Notes under the pieces: model-generated | What the model was told of the DNA's origin: nothing | The model's input: the letters and a program-made list of their open reading frames with translations, nothing else | The model's database searches: none | Program-made: the position numbers and the translations under genes | Shown here: in pieces, positions 43,648 to 53,989 of the stretch | Layout: every line of letters starts with the position of its first letter | Numbering within the stretch: position 1 is the stretch's first letter | Assembly (NCBI RefSeq): GCF_900497805.2 | Contig: NW_020946557.1 | Span: forward strand, 3,400,833-3,464,832 | DNA length: 64,000 nt | Direction of reading: 5' to 3' | Origin: Vombatus ursinus | Taxonomy: Eukaryota > Chordata > Mammalia > Diprotodontia > Vombatidae

Positions 43648-43885
43648 GAAGCGAGGTGGTGCAGTGGAGAAAGCGCTGGACCTAGAGTCAAGAAGACTCA
43701 AGTTCAAATCCATCCTTAGACATTTCCTAGCCGTGTGACTCTAGGCAAGGCACTTAACCTTGTTTGCCTCAGTTTCCTTATCTGTAAAATGAGCTGGAGA
43801 AGGAAATGGCAAGTATCTTTGCCAAGAAAACCCCAAGTGGGGTCACAAAGAGTCAGACAAGACTGAAGAACTACAAGGTAGCAGA
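43648..43885 (+). mobile_element. MAR1-type tRNA SINE (long form), sense
   Basis: ggggaagcgaggtggtgcag, caagttcaaatccatcctta, aatgagctggagaaggaaat, ccccaagtggggtcacaaag, agtcagacaagactgaagaa. A second copy of the tail motif (agtcagacacaactgaaaaa) lies about 125 bases downstream at 43,973, so a tail fragment of another MAR1 may follow. Confidence 0.88.
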
Positions 43886-44004
43886 AATGTTTCAAGAGAA
43901 AGGCAGACAGGATGGTGAAATCTTTGAGTCCAAGTCAAATAAGAATATGTTGAAGAAAGTGGGGATATTAAGTCAGACACAACTGAAAAATGACTAAACA
44001 AAAG

Positions 44005-44250
44005 CATTTATTTAGACCTTTATGGTTTGCAAAGTGGTTTACACATGTTAGCTCACTTGATTCTCAGAACAACCTTGGAAGGGAGGTGTTATTATTATCC
44101 CCATTTTACAAAGGAGAAAACTGAGGTAGAGAGAAGTTAAATGACTTGCCCAGGGGCACACAACTTGTAAATATCTAAGGTAAATATCTAAGAACTCAGT
44201 TTTTCATAGATCCAATCCAGTACTCTACCCACTACACCATTAAGTTCACT
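44005..44250 (-). repeat. MIR SINE, antisense
   Basis: aagcatttatttagaccttt, agtggtttacacatgttagc, tcacttgattctcagaacaa, attatccccattttacaaag, gacttgcccaggggcacaca. Confidence 0.75.
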
Positions 44251-44254
44251 AAAG

Positions 44255-45815
44255 AAAGGGAGGGGAAGAATGCAGCTTCTGAAGATATATACCATTAAGA
44301 ACAAGAGCCAGTAGCTGGGACTAAACTAACTCATTACCCACTGAACACAAAGATGTTCCACTCTGAAGTCAAGCCTAGAATTGTAAGAAACATAATGACC
44401 TGATGATATTACAACTGAAGGATGGAGGACTGAGAGACAGAGATGCAGACTGAGGAGCATGCCAGAGCAAACGAGGATGCAGAGTCCAGAGAGAAGGAAA
44501 GAAGGCAGTTGACTTTTGACAGGCCACAGGCCCCCACATTTCAAGACCTAACTAATTGGTGGCATAAAGGAGCTCTGAATGAACCCAGAATGGGAATGGG
44601 GAGAGGAAGGAGGAAATGATACTGACTAGAAAGTGAGTTCTAATAATTCCTTGGCTAAGAGTCCCTTTTTTGTTTTTTACATGTATTTTAATTAACTTAG
44701 TCTATATTTAAATGTATATTGTAGCCTAAATGCTGGTAGGGGAACCAAAGACCACTGGTAGGGATCTAGAAAAGACCCAAATTCATATGGGCCCAGGATC
44801 TGAGCCATCACTAACTATGACTGACAATCTTCCAAGATTGAACCAGGTCCATGTGATCCCAAAGCCACAGGTTAAACTAGCTTTGAAATCTTCTCAAAAA
44901 GCCACCAGTCACATCATATGAAACCCAGCTTGTGAAATACTGGCTTATGAAGTCCCCTTTAAACCTTTTCTTGTGGCATCACACAATGAGAAAATCTCTC
45001 TGTAGGAGAGCTACATCAGAAATCAAGGGTATAACACAATGGCAAAGCAGACCTAGTATCATGGCAACTGTGCATCTGCAGCAGCGCCAGGCATGATACC
45101 CAGGTGGCATCTCCTTCTCTGGCTTAATAGTAAGTGAATGCCTCCTGGGAGTAACAGATTTGAGCTATAAAGGAACAGAAGGTTTAGCATGCTGCTGTGT
45201 CATCTGCCTCTTCCTAGACCAGGGGTATCAAGGGCAGCCATCAGTGGGGAGTTGCTGCCCAGGACTGTGGAGATCCACTATATCAGATGTAACTTACTGG
45301 AGGAAAGAATTCTAATTTAGAAATCCTCTCTGTCTTAACATAAAAGACCAACATCTGGCAGCAACCCTAAATTAAATCTTTCTTTTATTCTCAAATCATG
45401 ATTAAGGCAGTGAGCTACTTTTCACTTACCAGATGTCAGCAAAGGTGATTTAGGCAGCTGATTCAAAGAGAAAGATTCAATCTGATGTGGCATTAAACTT
45501 AGTACTGTTGCAAAGACTGCGGAAAAAAAAAAAAAACAGAGACTTAAGAAAAAACCCAGAAGGAGGGCCAAATAAGGCTTTGTGCCAAGGTGGGAAATTT
45601 AGATGATAGCGGCATCCTCTCAGGTGCTTCTTCTCCTGCCTACATTTTCCCTGGGGTGGTAGTGGCAACAAGTCACTTAGGTCACCTGCTCCCCTTTCAG
45701 CATTATGCCAGGTGAGCCTCCCCTCCGTCTGGAGCTACCATCCATCCCGGTTGCAGAAATTGTTAGTTACGGCTCTGGAAAAATCAATGGAACCTGAAAA
45801 AAAGGATTGATTTGG
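44255..45815. other. No gene recognised
   Basis: Unassigned. Near 45,220 a ccaggggtatcaagggcagc stretch resembles a hAT terminus, but no partner end is found. Frames of 63-72 codons at 44,326, 44,730 and 45,477 lack features. Confidence 0.35.
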
Positions 45816-45819
45816 TTTC

Positions 45820-46150
45820 TTGGGCATGATTACTGTGCTGATCTGCACAATTAAGACAACTTGAGGCAGTGGTGGTTGCCAACTTGTTAAGCCTCTAAAA
45901 CGTCTGCATTGGCAAATATCTGTGTCTGTCCTGAATTGTGTGATTCATCTGCATATGCTTATGTCCACAATGACAGCTGTCTGCCATTCTGGCAATAACT
46001 AGGCTCAATTTGTGAAGTTGTAATAGGCATCACTCAAAGAGAGGCTCCGGTCACTTAAGCTAACAAAGCTGTCAGTTAGCCAGCTACATAATACAATGCC
46101 TGGTAAATAAGCTAATTATGCAGGCTTACCTCAGTAATCGCAACCAACTA
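45820..46150. promoter_or_regulatory. Candidate conserved non-coding element
   Basis: Repeat-free and compositionally complex. It contains an extended E-box palindrome gacagctgtc, a POU/octamer-like ctgcatatgcttatg and a paired homeodomain/POU-like gctaattatgcag. The final 130 bases are dense in TAAT/ATTA and CAA cores. This is the block I would rank highest for regulatory conservation in the window. Confidence 0.38.
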
Positions 46151-46394
46151 GCAATAATATGCTTAAAAAAGTCTAACTCTAGGATCCCTCACTCCCAGTT
46201 TACCCTTCTCCTCCATGGATCTAACTGTTTCCAGTAATACCATTTTCCCTAAGGGAAACTCCATTAAGGAAGTATGTGTGGAGTATCATATGTGGATCTC
46301 TTTGCGCTGGCATTGCTGTGAAGTCATTGGCACACTGAAGGCCTTTCTATTCACCCATTGTTCTGTAATCTATAACATTATGGAAACTTACAAA

Positions 46395-46562
46395 ATCCTA
46401 GGATCCTGGATTTAGTGGCAGAAGGAATCTCAAAGACCATCTAGTCCATTTTGCTCATTTTATAGACAAGGAAACTAAAGCTCAAAGAAGTGAAATAACT
46501 TGTCCAAAGTCACACAAGTCAAAGAGCTGACGCTTGAACCTGGATCCTCTTGTATCTACATC
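46395..46562 (-). repeat. MIR-family SINE, antisense
   Basis: atcctaggatcctggattta, aatctcaaagaccatctagt, gacaaggaaactaaagctca, aacctggatcctcttgtatc. Confidence 0.72.
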
Positions 46563-46691
46563 TAGCTCTCATATATCAAGGATATTCCAAAAGACTTAAG
46601 GAAAATAAGCCTTTAAAAAAAAAACACCTTATGTTTCTATGTCTTGAATTATTTTTTCTTTTGTCTTGTGTCTTTTAAAATCACTATGCCT

Positions 46692-46835
46692 GGGGCAGCT
46701 AGATGGCTCATTGGATACAGCACTGGCCCTGGCATCAAAAGGACCTGAGTTCAAATTATCCCAGACACTTACTAGCTATGTGACCCTGGGCAAGTCACTT
46801 AATTGATTGCTTCCAAAAAATAATAATAAAATAAT
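46692..46835 (+). mobile_element. Marsupial tRNA SINE (short form), sense
   Basis: ggggcagctagatggctcat, gagttcaaattatcccagac, tgaccctgggcaagtcactt and an A-rich (aat)n tail. It is flanked by the perfect 14-bp duplication aaatcactatgcct (46,678-46,691 and 46,836-46,849). Confidence 0.93.
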
Positions 46836-47124
46836 AAATCACTATGCCTTGAACTTAATTCCTTCAGGTATCTTGAAATTAATACTGTGACTTGAGAGAC
46901 AGTTCCTGCATGATCTGGAATCAAGCAAGAAAAGATGTCGGAACTGGCTCTTTGCTTGGGAGCTGCTAGGTAGACTTAACCCCTGGCCACATGTAGGATT
47001 TAAATTTTCTCCTTTTTTTTTGAGTCCTCAAGTTGGAATTTCTCACTGCACTGTAAAACAAAAGACTCCAGAAGAGCAGTCTGATTCAGGTTAGAAATAA
47101 TAATAGAAGTATGACGTGATTTTG

Positions 47125-47312
47125 CTTAATATAAAGGAGAGAGCACCAGATCCAGAAATCAGAAGACTGGGATCCCAATCCCCGCTCAGCTACTCACTAC
47201 CTCTGAATTCTTAAGTAATTTACTTGGGGGAAGGGGACAGTCTTAGTTTCTTCTTCTGAATTTGAAGGGTTTGGGGTTGGGATTGGATTAGGTGGTCTGT
47301 AAGGTCCCTTTT
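47125..47312 (+). repeat. MIR SINE, sense
   Basis: aaaggagagagcaccagatc, cagctactcactacctctga, agtttcttcttctgaatttg, gattaggtggtctgtaaggt. Confidence 0.65.
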
Positions 47313-47319
47313 AGGAAGT

Positions 47320-47590
47320 GGCACGTTGATAAATGTTTAACAACCAGCTTTGGTGGAGGGCAGTAGGGAGTATGTATCCATGACACACTTTTAAATTTAA
47401 TCTGCTTTATTTATATTTTCTCTATCACATTCTTATTTCAAGACAATCAACAAGAAGAAGAATAAATAAATCAAGCCATGATTTGTAGGGTATGTCGATT
47501 TCTGAGATATAAAGGCTCACACTGAAAATTTAATAATCAGCTCTTTTGAGAGCCTGTTCGAACTGGCTCCAGCAAACTCCTTCCATGTCT
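47320..47590. repeat. Old dispersed repeat, unidentified, with internal direct repeats
   Basis: aatgtttaacaaccagcttt (about 47,332) recurs as aaaatttaataatcagctct (about 47,526) in the same orientation. The whole resembles a mammalian repeat I have seen but cannot name. Confidence 0.4.
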
Positions 47591-47594
47591 AAGT

Positions 47595-48080
47595 TCTATG
47601 ATCCTATGAAATATGTCACCAAATTTGAGTAGAAACATTGGTTTTTACAAATAATACTCCATATTCTTTTTTTAAAATAACTTCATTTCTCCTTATTTAC
47701 TACTTTTTTCAATTTAACCTTTAGTTAATCTGTATAGATTATTCCATCTTTGGAGTTACAGCTAGAAGAAATCTATTTCTACTAAATTCCAGAATAGTTA
47801 TTGAGAGAACCTCATCATCCTACAAGATCCCTTCAGCCCTGGTACTCCATCTCATCATCCCTCTCTGTCTCTCTGATTGGAGGGTAGGGCTATGAATTAC
47901 AAAACCTCCTTTTAAGGAAGGAGCCCAGGTCAAATCATCACCTCATTTCTTACCAGATGGCACTACTCTAGAACCAGATCACTCTCTTGACCTTGACCTT
48001 GAACAAATCCCTTTAACTCTTATAACCTCACTGTTTTTAACTGAAAAATTTAGGTTTGGATCAAGGCAGAGGTTCTTAGT
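47595..48080. other. No gene recognised
   Basis: Unassigned. A MIR-like fragment may be present near 47,985-48,070 (cttgaacaaatccctttaac). Confidence 0.35.
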
Positions 48081-48084
48081 GTAA

Positions 48085-48302
48085 CTAGACTGTTCAATAG
48101 ACAGAGCACCTGGCCTGGTGTGAGAAAGACCCAAATTCAAATTTGGCCTCAGGCACTTACTAGCTGTGACCCTGGGTCACTTTACCCTATTTGCCTTAGT
48201 TTCCTCATCTGTAAAATGATCTGAAGAAGGAAATGGCAAACCACTCCAGTATCTTTGCCAAAAAAACCCTAAATGGGGTCATGAAGAGTTGGACACACAA
48301 GA
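48085..48302 (+). mobile_element. MAR1-type tRNA SINE (long form), sense
   Basis: agacagagcacctggcctgg, cacttactagctgtgaccct, cctcatctgtaaaatgatct, gaaggaaatggcaaaccact, aaatggggtcatgaagagtt, ggacacacaag. The head is truncated or decayed. Confidence 0.85.
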
Positions 48303-48324
48303 AAACCCATCTTTAGACTCTGGG

Positions 48325-48645
48325 CATTTTCACTGACTGACTGTCCCATTCCTAGAATTCTCTCCCTCTTCATCTCTATTTCTTGGCTTCCCTGACTTCC
48401 TTCAAGTCTCAGCTAAAGTCTAACCTTGTGCAAGAAGCTTTTCCTAGTATTCCTTAATCTTAGTGCTTTTCCTCAGAGATTCCCTTACACTACCCTGTAA
48501 ATATACCTTGTTTGTATAAAATTGTTTACATATTGTTTTCCCCACTAGATTGTGAGTTCCTCCAAAGCAAGGAGATTTTTTTTTTCTGCTTTTTATCTTT
48601 CTTTGTATCCTCAGTGCTTAACATAGTGTCTGGTACTTATTGATA
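48325..48645 (+). mobile_element. L2 LINE 3' UTR, sense
   Basis: ctgacttccttcaagtctca, gctaaagtctaaccttgtgc, gttttccccactagattgtg, tttctttgtatcctcagtgc, ttaacatagtgtctggtact. Confidence 0.82.
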
Positions 48646-48649
48646 AATC

Positions 48650-48965
48650 AGTAGGCATTTATTAAGAATCTAAAATGAGACAAGCACTATGTTAAGAGCT
48701 GGAGATACAAAGAGAGTTAAAAAGACAGTCCCTGCCCTCATGAAGCTTACAGTCTAATGGGAAAAACAACATGCAAACAAATATATACAAAGCAAGCTCT
48801 ACAAAGGATAAATACAGGTAGGCATTAATTAACAGAGGGAAGGCACTGGAATTAGGAAGGGTTGTGGAAGGCTTCCTGTAGAAGGTCAGACTTCAGTTGA
48901 AACTTAAAGGGAACCAGAGAGTAGTTGCTAGCTGACTGACTGACTATGAGTAAGGGCAAGGAAAG
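48650..48965 (-). mobile_element. L2 LINE 3' end, antisense, tail to tail with previous
   Basis: taggcatttattaagaatct, gacaagcactatgttaagag, cagtccctgccctcatgaag, aacagagggaaggcactgga, ggaaggcttcctgtagaagg. Confidence 0.85.
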
Positions 48966-49017
48966 GATTAGTGTTTTGGAAATAACTGATATAAAACCAA
49001 AAGCCTCATTAAAATTT

Positions 49018-49130
49018 CACTGAAACAAAACACTGCATGACCTTAGACAAGTACTCACCCTCTTTGGACTTAGCTGTAAAATGACAAATTTGGGCTAGGT
49101 AATCTCTAAGCCTTTCTAGCTTTAAATCCT
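49018..49130 (+). repeat. MIR fragment, sense
   Basis: ctgcatgaccttagacaagt, ctttggacttagctgtaaaa, gggctaggtaatctctaagc. Confidence 0.6.
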
Positions 49131-49472
49131 TTGAATGTGCCTTGAGGTATGGATGGAGTATAGGGAGTCTGGGAAAGGTAAGAGAAGGTACTCTCAAGTG
49201 GAGAATAGCAAGACTCCATGAATGGGCCATTTTGTTCTGCTGGTCCATCGGGTCCTCCGCTGTCCTCCTTTTCTCTCTAAGAAACAATCTGAGTGTCTTC
49301 TAGAGATTTGCATTGACCTCACCTCCCAAATTTCCTGGAACAATTCCAATTTCAAGAAAAGGAAGCATAACTCTAATAAGATTTTGCAAAAAAAAAATCA
49401 TTTGTCATGTCCTATTTTGGGAAATACTGTCATTGTACCAACACCCATCTTACTGCTCTCCCTAGAGAGCAG

Positions 49473-50075
49473 AAGCAGCCACGTGGCACAATGGATAAAA
49501 TATTAGGCCTGTAGTCAGGAAGACTTATATTCAAAGACTTAAGTACAAACACACTTCAATAGCCTTTCAGGCCTGGCCTCTTCTAGACAGTGCCCATATC
49601 ACTCTATCCCAACTCTTAGTGGTAAAATTTCAATTAATTGTTGGGGAAAAAAAGCATCAGATTAAACTAATTCACACTAAAGTGGGAGTAGCAGATAGAA
49701 ACTTCATTTGTTGGCTCTCCTGTGAGTAAAAATTCTGAAGATGTTTCTCTCTAATGACAAATACCTTGAGCAGAGGTCCTGTCCACTCTTTGACCTTATT
49801 TATCTTTTATTTGAAGTTCTAATCCTCAGTCTTGTTATGGATATTTCATTTTGTTATCACAGACCTGAAATGATTTAAGTCCAGACAGCTATATAAAATT
49901 TCAGGTACTTATTAGCTGTGCGACCCTGGGCAAATCACTTAACCTCTATTGGCTTATCTGAAAAAATTGAGGATAATAATAGTACCTATCTCTCCTCGGG
50001 TGGTTGTAAGGAGTGAATGAGCTAATAATTGTAAAACCCTTAGCATAGTTACAGGCATTCTATACTTTTTCCCTT
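49473..50075 (+). repeat. tRNA/MIR-type SINE, sense, interrupted
   Basis: The head 49,473-49,540 reads gcagccacgtggcacaatgg, cctgtagtcaggaagactta. The body 49,905-50,075 reads acttattagctgtgcgaccc, tgggcaaatcacttaacctc and a MIR tail, aatgagctaataattgtaaa. About 12 bases of consensus are missing at the junction, where a 362-base foreign segment lies. Confidence 0.75.
49543..49904. repeat. Direct duplicate 1 (362 bp), inside a SINE
   Basis: About 95% identical to 51,275-51,708 in the same orientation. I count about 18 substitutions over 360 aligned bases. It lacks a 72-base segment present in the other copy (51,510-51,581). The segment has no inverted-repeat ends, poly-A tail or known family signature. 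Landmarks: caggcctggcctcttctaga, gacagctatataaaatttca. Confidence 0.9.
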
Positions 50076-50079
50076 CCCC

Positions 50080-51000
50080 CATATTCAAATGAAATAATGC
50101 ATACATACAAAAGCATTCTGAAAAATCTTGCTAAGTTGAGATATGCTATATATTATTGTCAATAATAATTTCTTCCATCCTTGTTTTAGGTCAAATCCTG
50201 CCCACTTCATCTGAACACCAACTGCTTTCAGCTGTGTTCTAATTGCACTTCTAGCCAAATCATTTGCACCCAGAGCTTCCTTTCTCACACTGGGGCTGGG
50301 TAAACTTTGAGAAATCTCCTTGTGGGCACTTCTGGTGCTTTCTGATAATGACCCTGAGGAGCAATCTCTTTCCAGGCTGCTTATGCTAGGGGAATTGGGG
50401 ACCTATAGTGACACCGCAGGAGAGCCAAAGGCTACTTTGTTGCCAAGAGATTCTGGTAAGAGCATTTCGGTAACAGAATTAATTAGTCGGAAGTAGCTGC
50501 TGTTCATTTACAGATGAGAAAAGGAAACTGGTATATGCTGAGAACCTCTTGTACTACATTTCAGAAATCATTTTCATCTAGTCTATTCCAATCATTTCTC
50601 TTTAGGCAATGAATTTCTATGAACCAGCAAAAATAGATTACTGGACTCACTTGGAAATGAGCAGCAAACTTACCCAAAGCGGCGAGATTCCCCCAGCTGT
50701 TACGTTTCAATTTAAGCATTCCTCCAAGACTCTTCACCCTCTTTTGGTAGAGGGCCTGAACTGACTCTCAGTTATATTTCTAGCCAAAGTAAGGATTTGG
50801 GCCATTTTAGACTCATTTAGGGATTTTCTCTAGAGGATCCTGATTAAGGCCTCCAAAAATGTTCCATTTCCCCTCTTTCCCCCACCCCATCTTAAAAATT
50901 ATTCTAGATTTTTAAAAAATTATTCTAGATTCTATAGCCAAGATATTTTGTTCCTCATAATCAATTGTGCTTCATTCATAGGATAGATAAATAAGCATTC
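50080..51000. other. No gene or repeat recognised
   Basis: Single-copy-looking sequence. 50,480-50,720 is compositionally complex (cagctgttacgtttcaattt). The 67-codon minus frame at 50,085 has no features. Confidence 0.4.
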
Positions 51001-51004
51001 ATAG

Positions 51005-51162
51005 GATGATAGATCACGAGTCAGAAGAAACTCCCTCGTATTATAGGTGAGAAAACTAAGGCACAGAAAAGTGCCCAGGGTCACACAGCTAGTAAATATC
51101 AATCTAGGTCTTAATGACTCCAAATACAGAGTTCTATCCACTATATTCTACTGTCTCCATTA
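51005..51162 (-). repeat. MIR SINE, antisense
   Basis: gatcacgagtcagaagaaac, gtgagaaaactaaggcacag, gtgcccagggtcacacagct, ctaggtcttaatgactccaa. Confidence 0.7.
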
Positions 51163-51274
51163 AATTTTGTTCTAATTGCTCTTTGCCCTTTCTGTCCTCT
51201 TCAGCCCCAAGCAAGCATCTAGTGTCCTCAGAGTATTCTCAAACTGATTAAGTATCCTCAAAATTTCCACCTCA

Positions 51275-51708
51275 ATACAAATACACTTCAATAGACTTTC
51301 AGGCCTGGCCTCTTCTAGACAGTGCCTATATCACTCTATCCTAACTCTTAGTGGTAAAATTTCAATTAATTGTAGGGAAAAAAAGCATCAGATTAAACTA
51401 ATTCACACTAAAGTGGGAGTGGCTGATAGAGACTTCATTTGTTGGCTCTACTGTGAGTAAAAATTCTAAAGACTTTTCTCTCTAATGGCAAATACCTTCA
51501 GCAGAGGTATTTTTTGGTCATAGTATACTCTCATATACATAGTACACTCTCAAATCCTCTAAATTACAGCCCTGATGGGGCCTGTCCACTCTTTGACCTT
51601 ATTTATCTTTTTTTTTGAAGTTCTAATCCTTAGTCTTGTTATGGATATTTCATTTTGTTATCACAGATCTGAAATGATTTAAGTCCAGACAGCTATATAA
51701 AACTTCAG
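51275..51708. repeat. Direct duplicate 2 (434 bp)
   Basis: Longer partner of 49,543-49,904. It sits in unassigned sequence, not in a SINE, and is the likelier source copy. It carries the extra 72 bases (gtcatagtatactctcatat and onward). Confidence 0.9.
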
Positions 51709-51709
51709 C

Positions 51710-52180
51710 CCTCTCTGCCAGGAGGTAATCATTTTTAAAGCTGATCTCACTGGACAATCAACAAAGCAATTTATAAACAAGCAGTCTTACCCACCCACTG
51801 TTTAGAAGGCTAACTTTAGGGATTAAAAAGTTCTTTTTAAGGTTCTTTGAAAGGAGAAAATGGAATTTTGGTATTTTAAAGGTTAAATGGTAAAATAGTG
51901 AAATGGCAAAGGCAGAAATGGACATTGGCTTCCAATCCATCTATTTAACTCCCTAAATCATTCCATGCTATAATCCCTTTATCTGCTTGGGGTGGCTTAG
52001 GAAGCAGAGAAATATGTCCCTTCAAGGTCCTGTCTAGGTTTCTGATTCTGTACTTCTATAGAAGATTAAGTCTTGGAAAAGACAATGCCAGAAGAGTCTA
52101 CCATGGACCACAAAGTACATCTTCTTTTATTTGTATGCAATTAATATCCTAATTTGTATTGTATTCATTTGTGTTTCAGG
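51710..52180. other. No gene recognised
   Basis: Unassigned. The 60-codon minus-strand frame at 51,758 is unremarkable. Confidence 0.4.
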
Positions 52181-52184
52181 CTGA

Positions 52185-52292
52185 GTTCCTTTCTAGTCTA
52201 AGACTGTGTCATTCATTCATCTTTGGATGCCCTCTGGGCCTGGCATTGTGTTTTGCCCATAGTAGGCTCTTAATAAATGCTTGTTGGGTTGT
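52185..52292 (+). mobile_element. L2 LINE 3' end, sense
   Basis: gcctggcattgtgttttgcc, catagtaggctcttaataaa, tgcttgttgg. Preceded by a decayed 3' UTR. Confidence 0.75.
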
Positions 52293-52294
52293 TA

Positions 52295-52785
52295 CATGGA
52301 TAGATTCTATTAGGTAAGTATAACCAAGAGTTGTTTCCTTCTACAATTTGCTGTCAACATGGCTGTATTTCTCTTGGTATTATAGAAAATAAATGAAACA
52401 TAAATCAAAAGACTCCCATCCCAGACTCCAGAAGAACTGGATTTGATCTCCAGTAGGAAAGAAGACTGTCCCCATCATAATTGAATGGGTAATGATACAA
52501 AGACGAGGGGAGAGGGAATAACCCTAACCTGAAAACATTCCTTGCCAGTCTAGGTAAAATTAAGTTTCTGATAAAGTGAGTATACTATGCTGTAAGGGGA
52601 CATTTTTACATTCCTGAATCTCTGGACTAGGGAGTGAAAGAAAGCAAGATATGTTAAGGTTTGAACAAGAGAATACCTTTACCAGTGGAACCATGGGTTG
52701 GCTTAATTCAAGACAACGTGGACTCCCACAGAACAGCGACCTAGGTTAGAGTCTCAGCTCCAACATTTAGCAACCTTAGCATTAA
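52295..52785. other. No gene recognised
   Basis: Unassigned sequence without repeat or coding signature. Confidence 0.4.
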
Positions 52786-52789
52786 AGAC

Positions 52790-53515
52790 ACTTGATTTCC
52801 TCAGATTCACAGATACAGAGCTGAAAATGACCTTAGTGATCATTGAGTTCAAATCTATCTTTTTCTAGATGAGGCAACTGAGGCCCAGAGAGGTTAAACT
52901 TGCCCAGAGTGCCTTAACATAATTTGAGTAAGGTTCATGATCCTCAGGGTGAGTAACAAATAAAGGAAGAGCACCACAAGACAGAATACAGTACAAGAGG
53001 AGAGTCAGCAAAGAGAAAATAAAGTAAGGCAGCTTCATTGAGGGGAAATATTCACAATCAGAAGGGTAGTCAGGGAGAAATGGAAATACTTCAGAGCCTC
53101 CAAGGATCACCATCAGAAGGGTTCACCAAGCTGATAAAAACTAGTGGATTTTTATAGGTTTCTTATCTGGGTCAAGCAGGACCAGGCATAAGGAGCCTAG
53201 GACAAATAGGGAATCTGAACTGGGTGTGCAGATGAAGGTGCCAGGACTGGTGATGATTTTTTCAGGAAAGAGGGAAGGGAAGGGGAATGTCTAGAGAATA
53301 CAACCTCCTCAGGTGAGAAAAGGGGATTTTGGAAGTTCCTGAAGGCCTTACTTCATGCAGGTGACTTGAGATTTGAGCTTCTCTGAGGCTTCTTCCTTTA
53401 GTGGGGAAGGGAGGCCCCCCAAGTTCCCAAACAGGGTCTCACAACTTAAACTGAGGTCTTACTAACTCTACATTCAGGATTCTTACATCATTTTGTTACC
53501 CAGATGCCTCATTTA
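52790..53515 (-). repeat. MIR-family SINE, antisense, split by an LTR-like insert
   Basis: Left part 52,790-52,905: agattcacagatacagagct, gatgaggcaactgaggccca, gaggttaaacttgcccag. Right part 53,442-53,515: aaactgaggtcttactaact, ttgttacccagatgcctc. The gap is filled by a 536-base insert. Confidence 0.65.
52906..53441 (-). mobile_element. Probable solo LTR (ERV fossil), antisense
   Basis: The insert begins TG and ends CA on both readings. On the minus strand it has a TATA-like cctataaaaatcc (53,149-53,156 on the plus strand) and, about 110 bases further, a polyadenylation-signal-like site beside agctgcctta (near 53,035), the usual U3-R-U5 order. It has no internal region, hence a solo LTR. Its family is not determined, though the signal context is gammaretrovirus-like. 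An old, degraded copy. Confidence 0.5.
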
Positions 53516-53519
53516 GGTG

Positions 53520-53985
53520 AACCTTGTTATTTCTTCATGTGCAAAATTTCCTCTTGTGAGGAAAATACTTTCCTAGGCTTTCAAGAGCTGTCATTACTAT
53601 TGTGGTTGTTGCAGTGTTTATTCCACTGTGACTTGGAAAAGGTAAATTTGGTCTCCATACCTTTAGAAGGGAGAGGTGATGGATATTACCCTGTGATGAT
53701 GGGAGTGGGGCAATGCTGAACTGTAAAAAAGGATGCAGAGTTACCCCTATGAAGGAGGCACAAAGCAAAACAGGAGGCTTTTGGAGATTGATTTGAGTTC
53801 AAAAGTGGAAGAATGAATAAAGCTGAGCAAAGCAGGAACATCTTGGGGAAGTTCACTCCTCTGTCAACTGGAAAGGGAAGGAAACTCTCTTCCTCTTCCT
53901 CTACCTCCTTCTTCCTGCATGGCCTCACCCCTTTGCCCTGGATACCCATACCACTAGAAGCTGCTCTCTCCATTCCCACTAATTG
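53520..53985. other. No gene recognised
   Basis: Unassigned. Overlapping frames of 63-113 codons on both strands (53,504-54,145) show no family resemblance or consistent codon pattern. Confidence 0.35.
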
Positions 53986-53989
53986 GCTT

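Noticed and set aside
45205-45305. ccaggggtatcaagg as a hAT terminus
   Set aside because: No partner inverted repeat or 8-bp duplication found.
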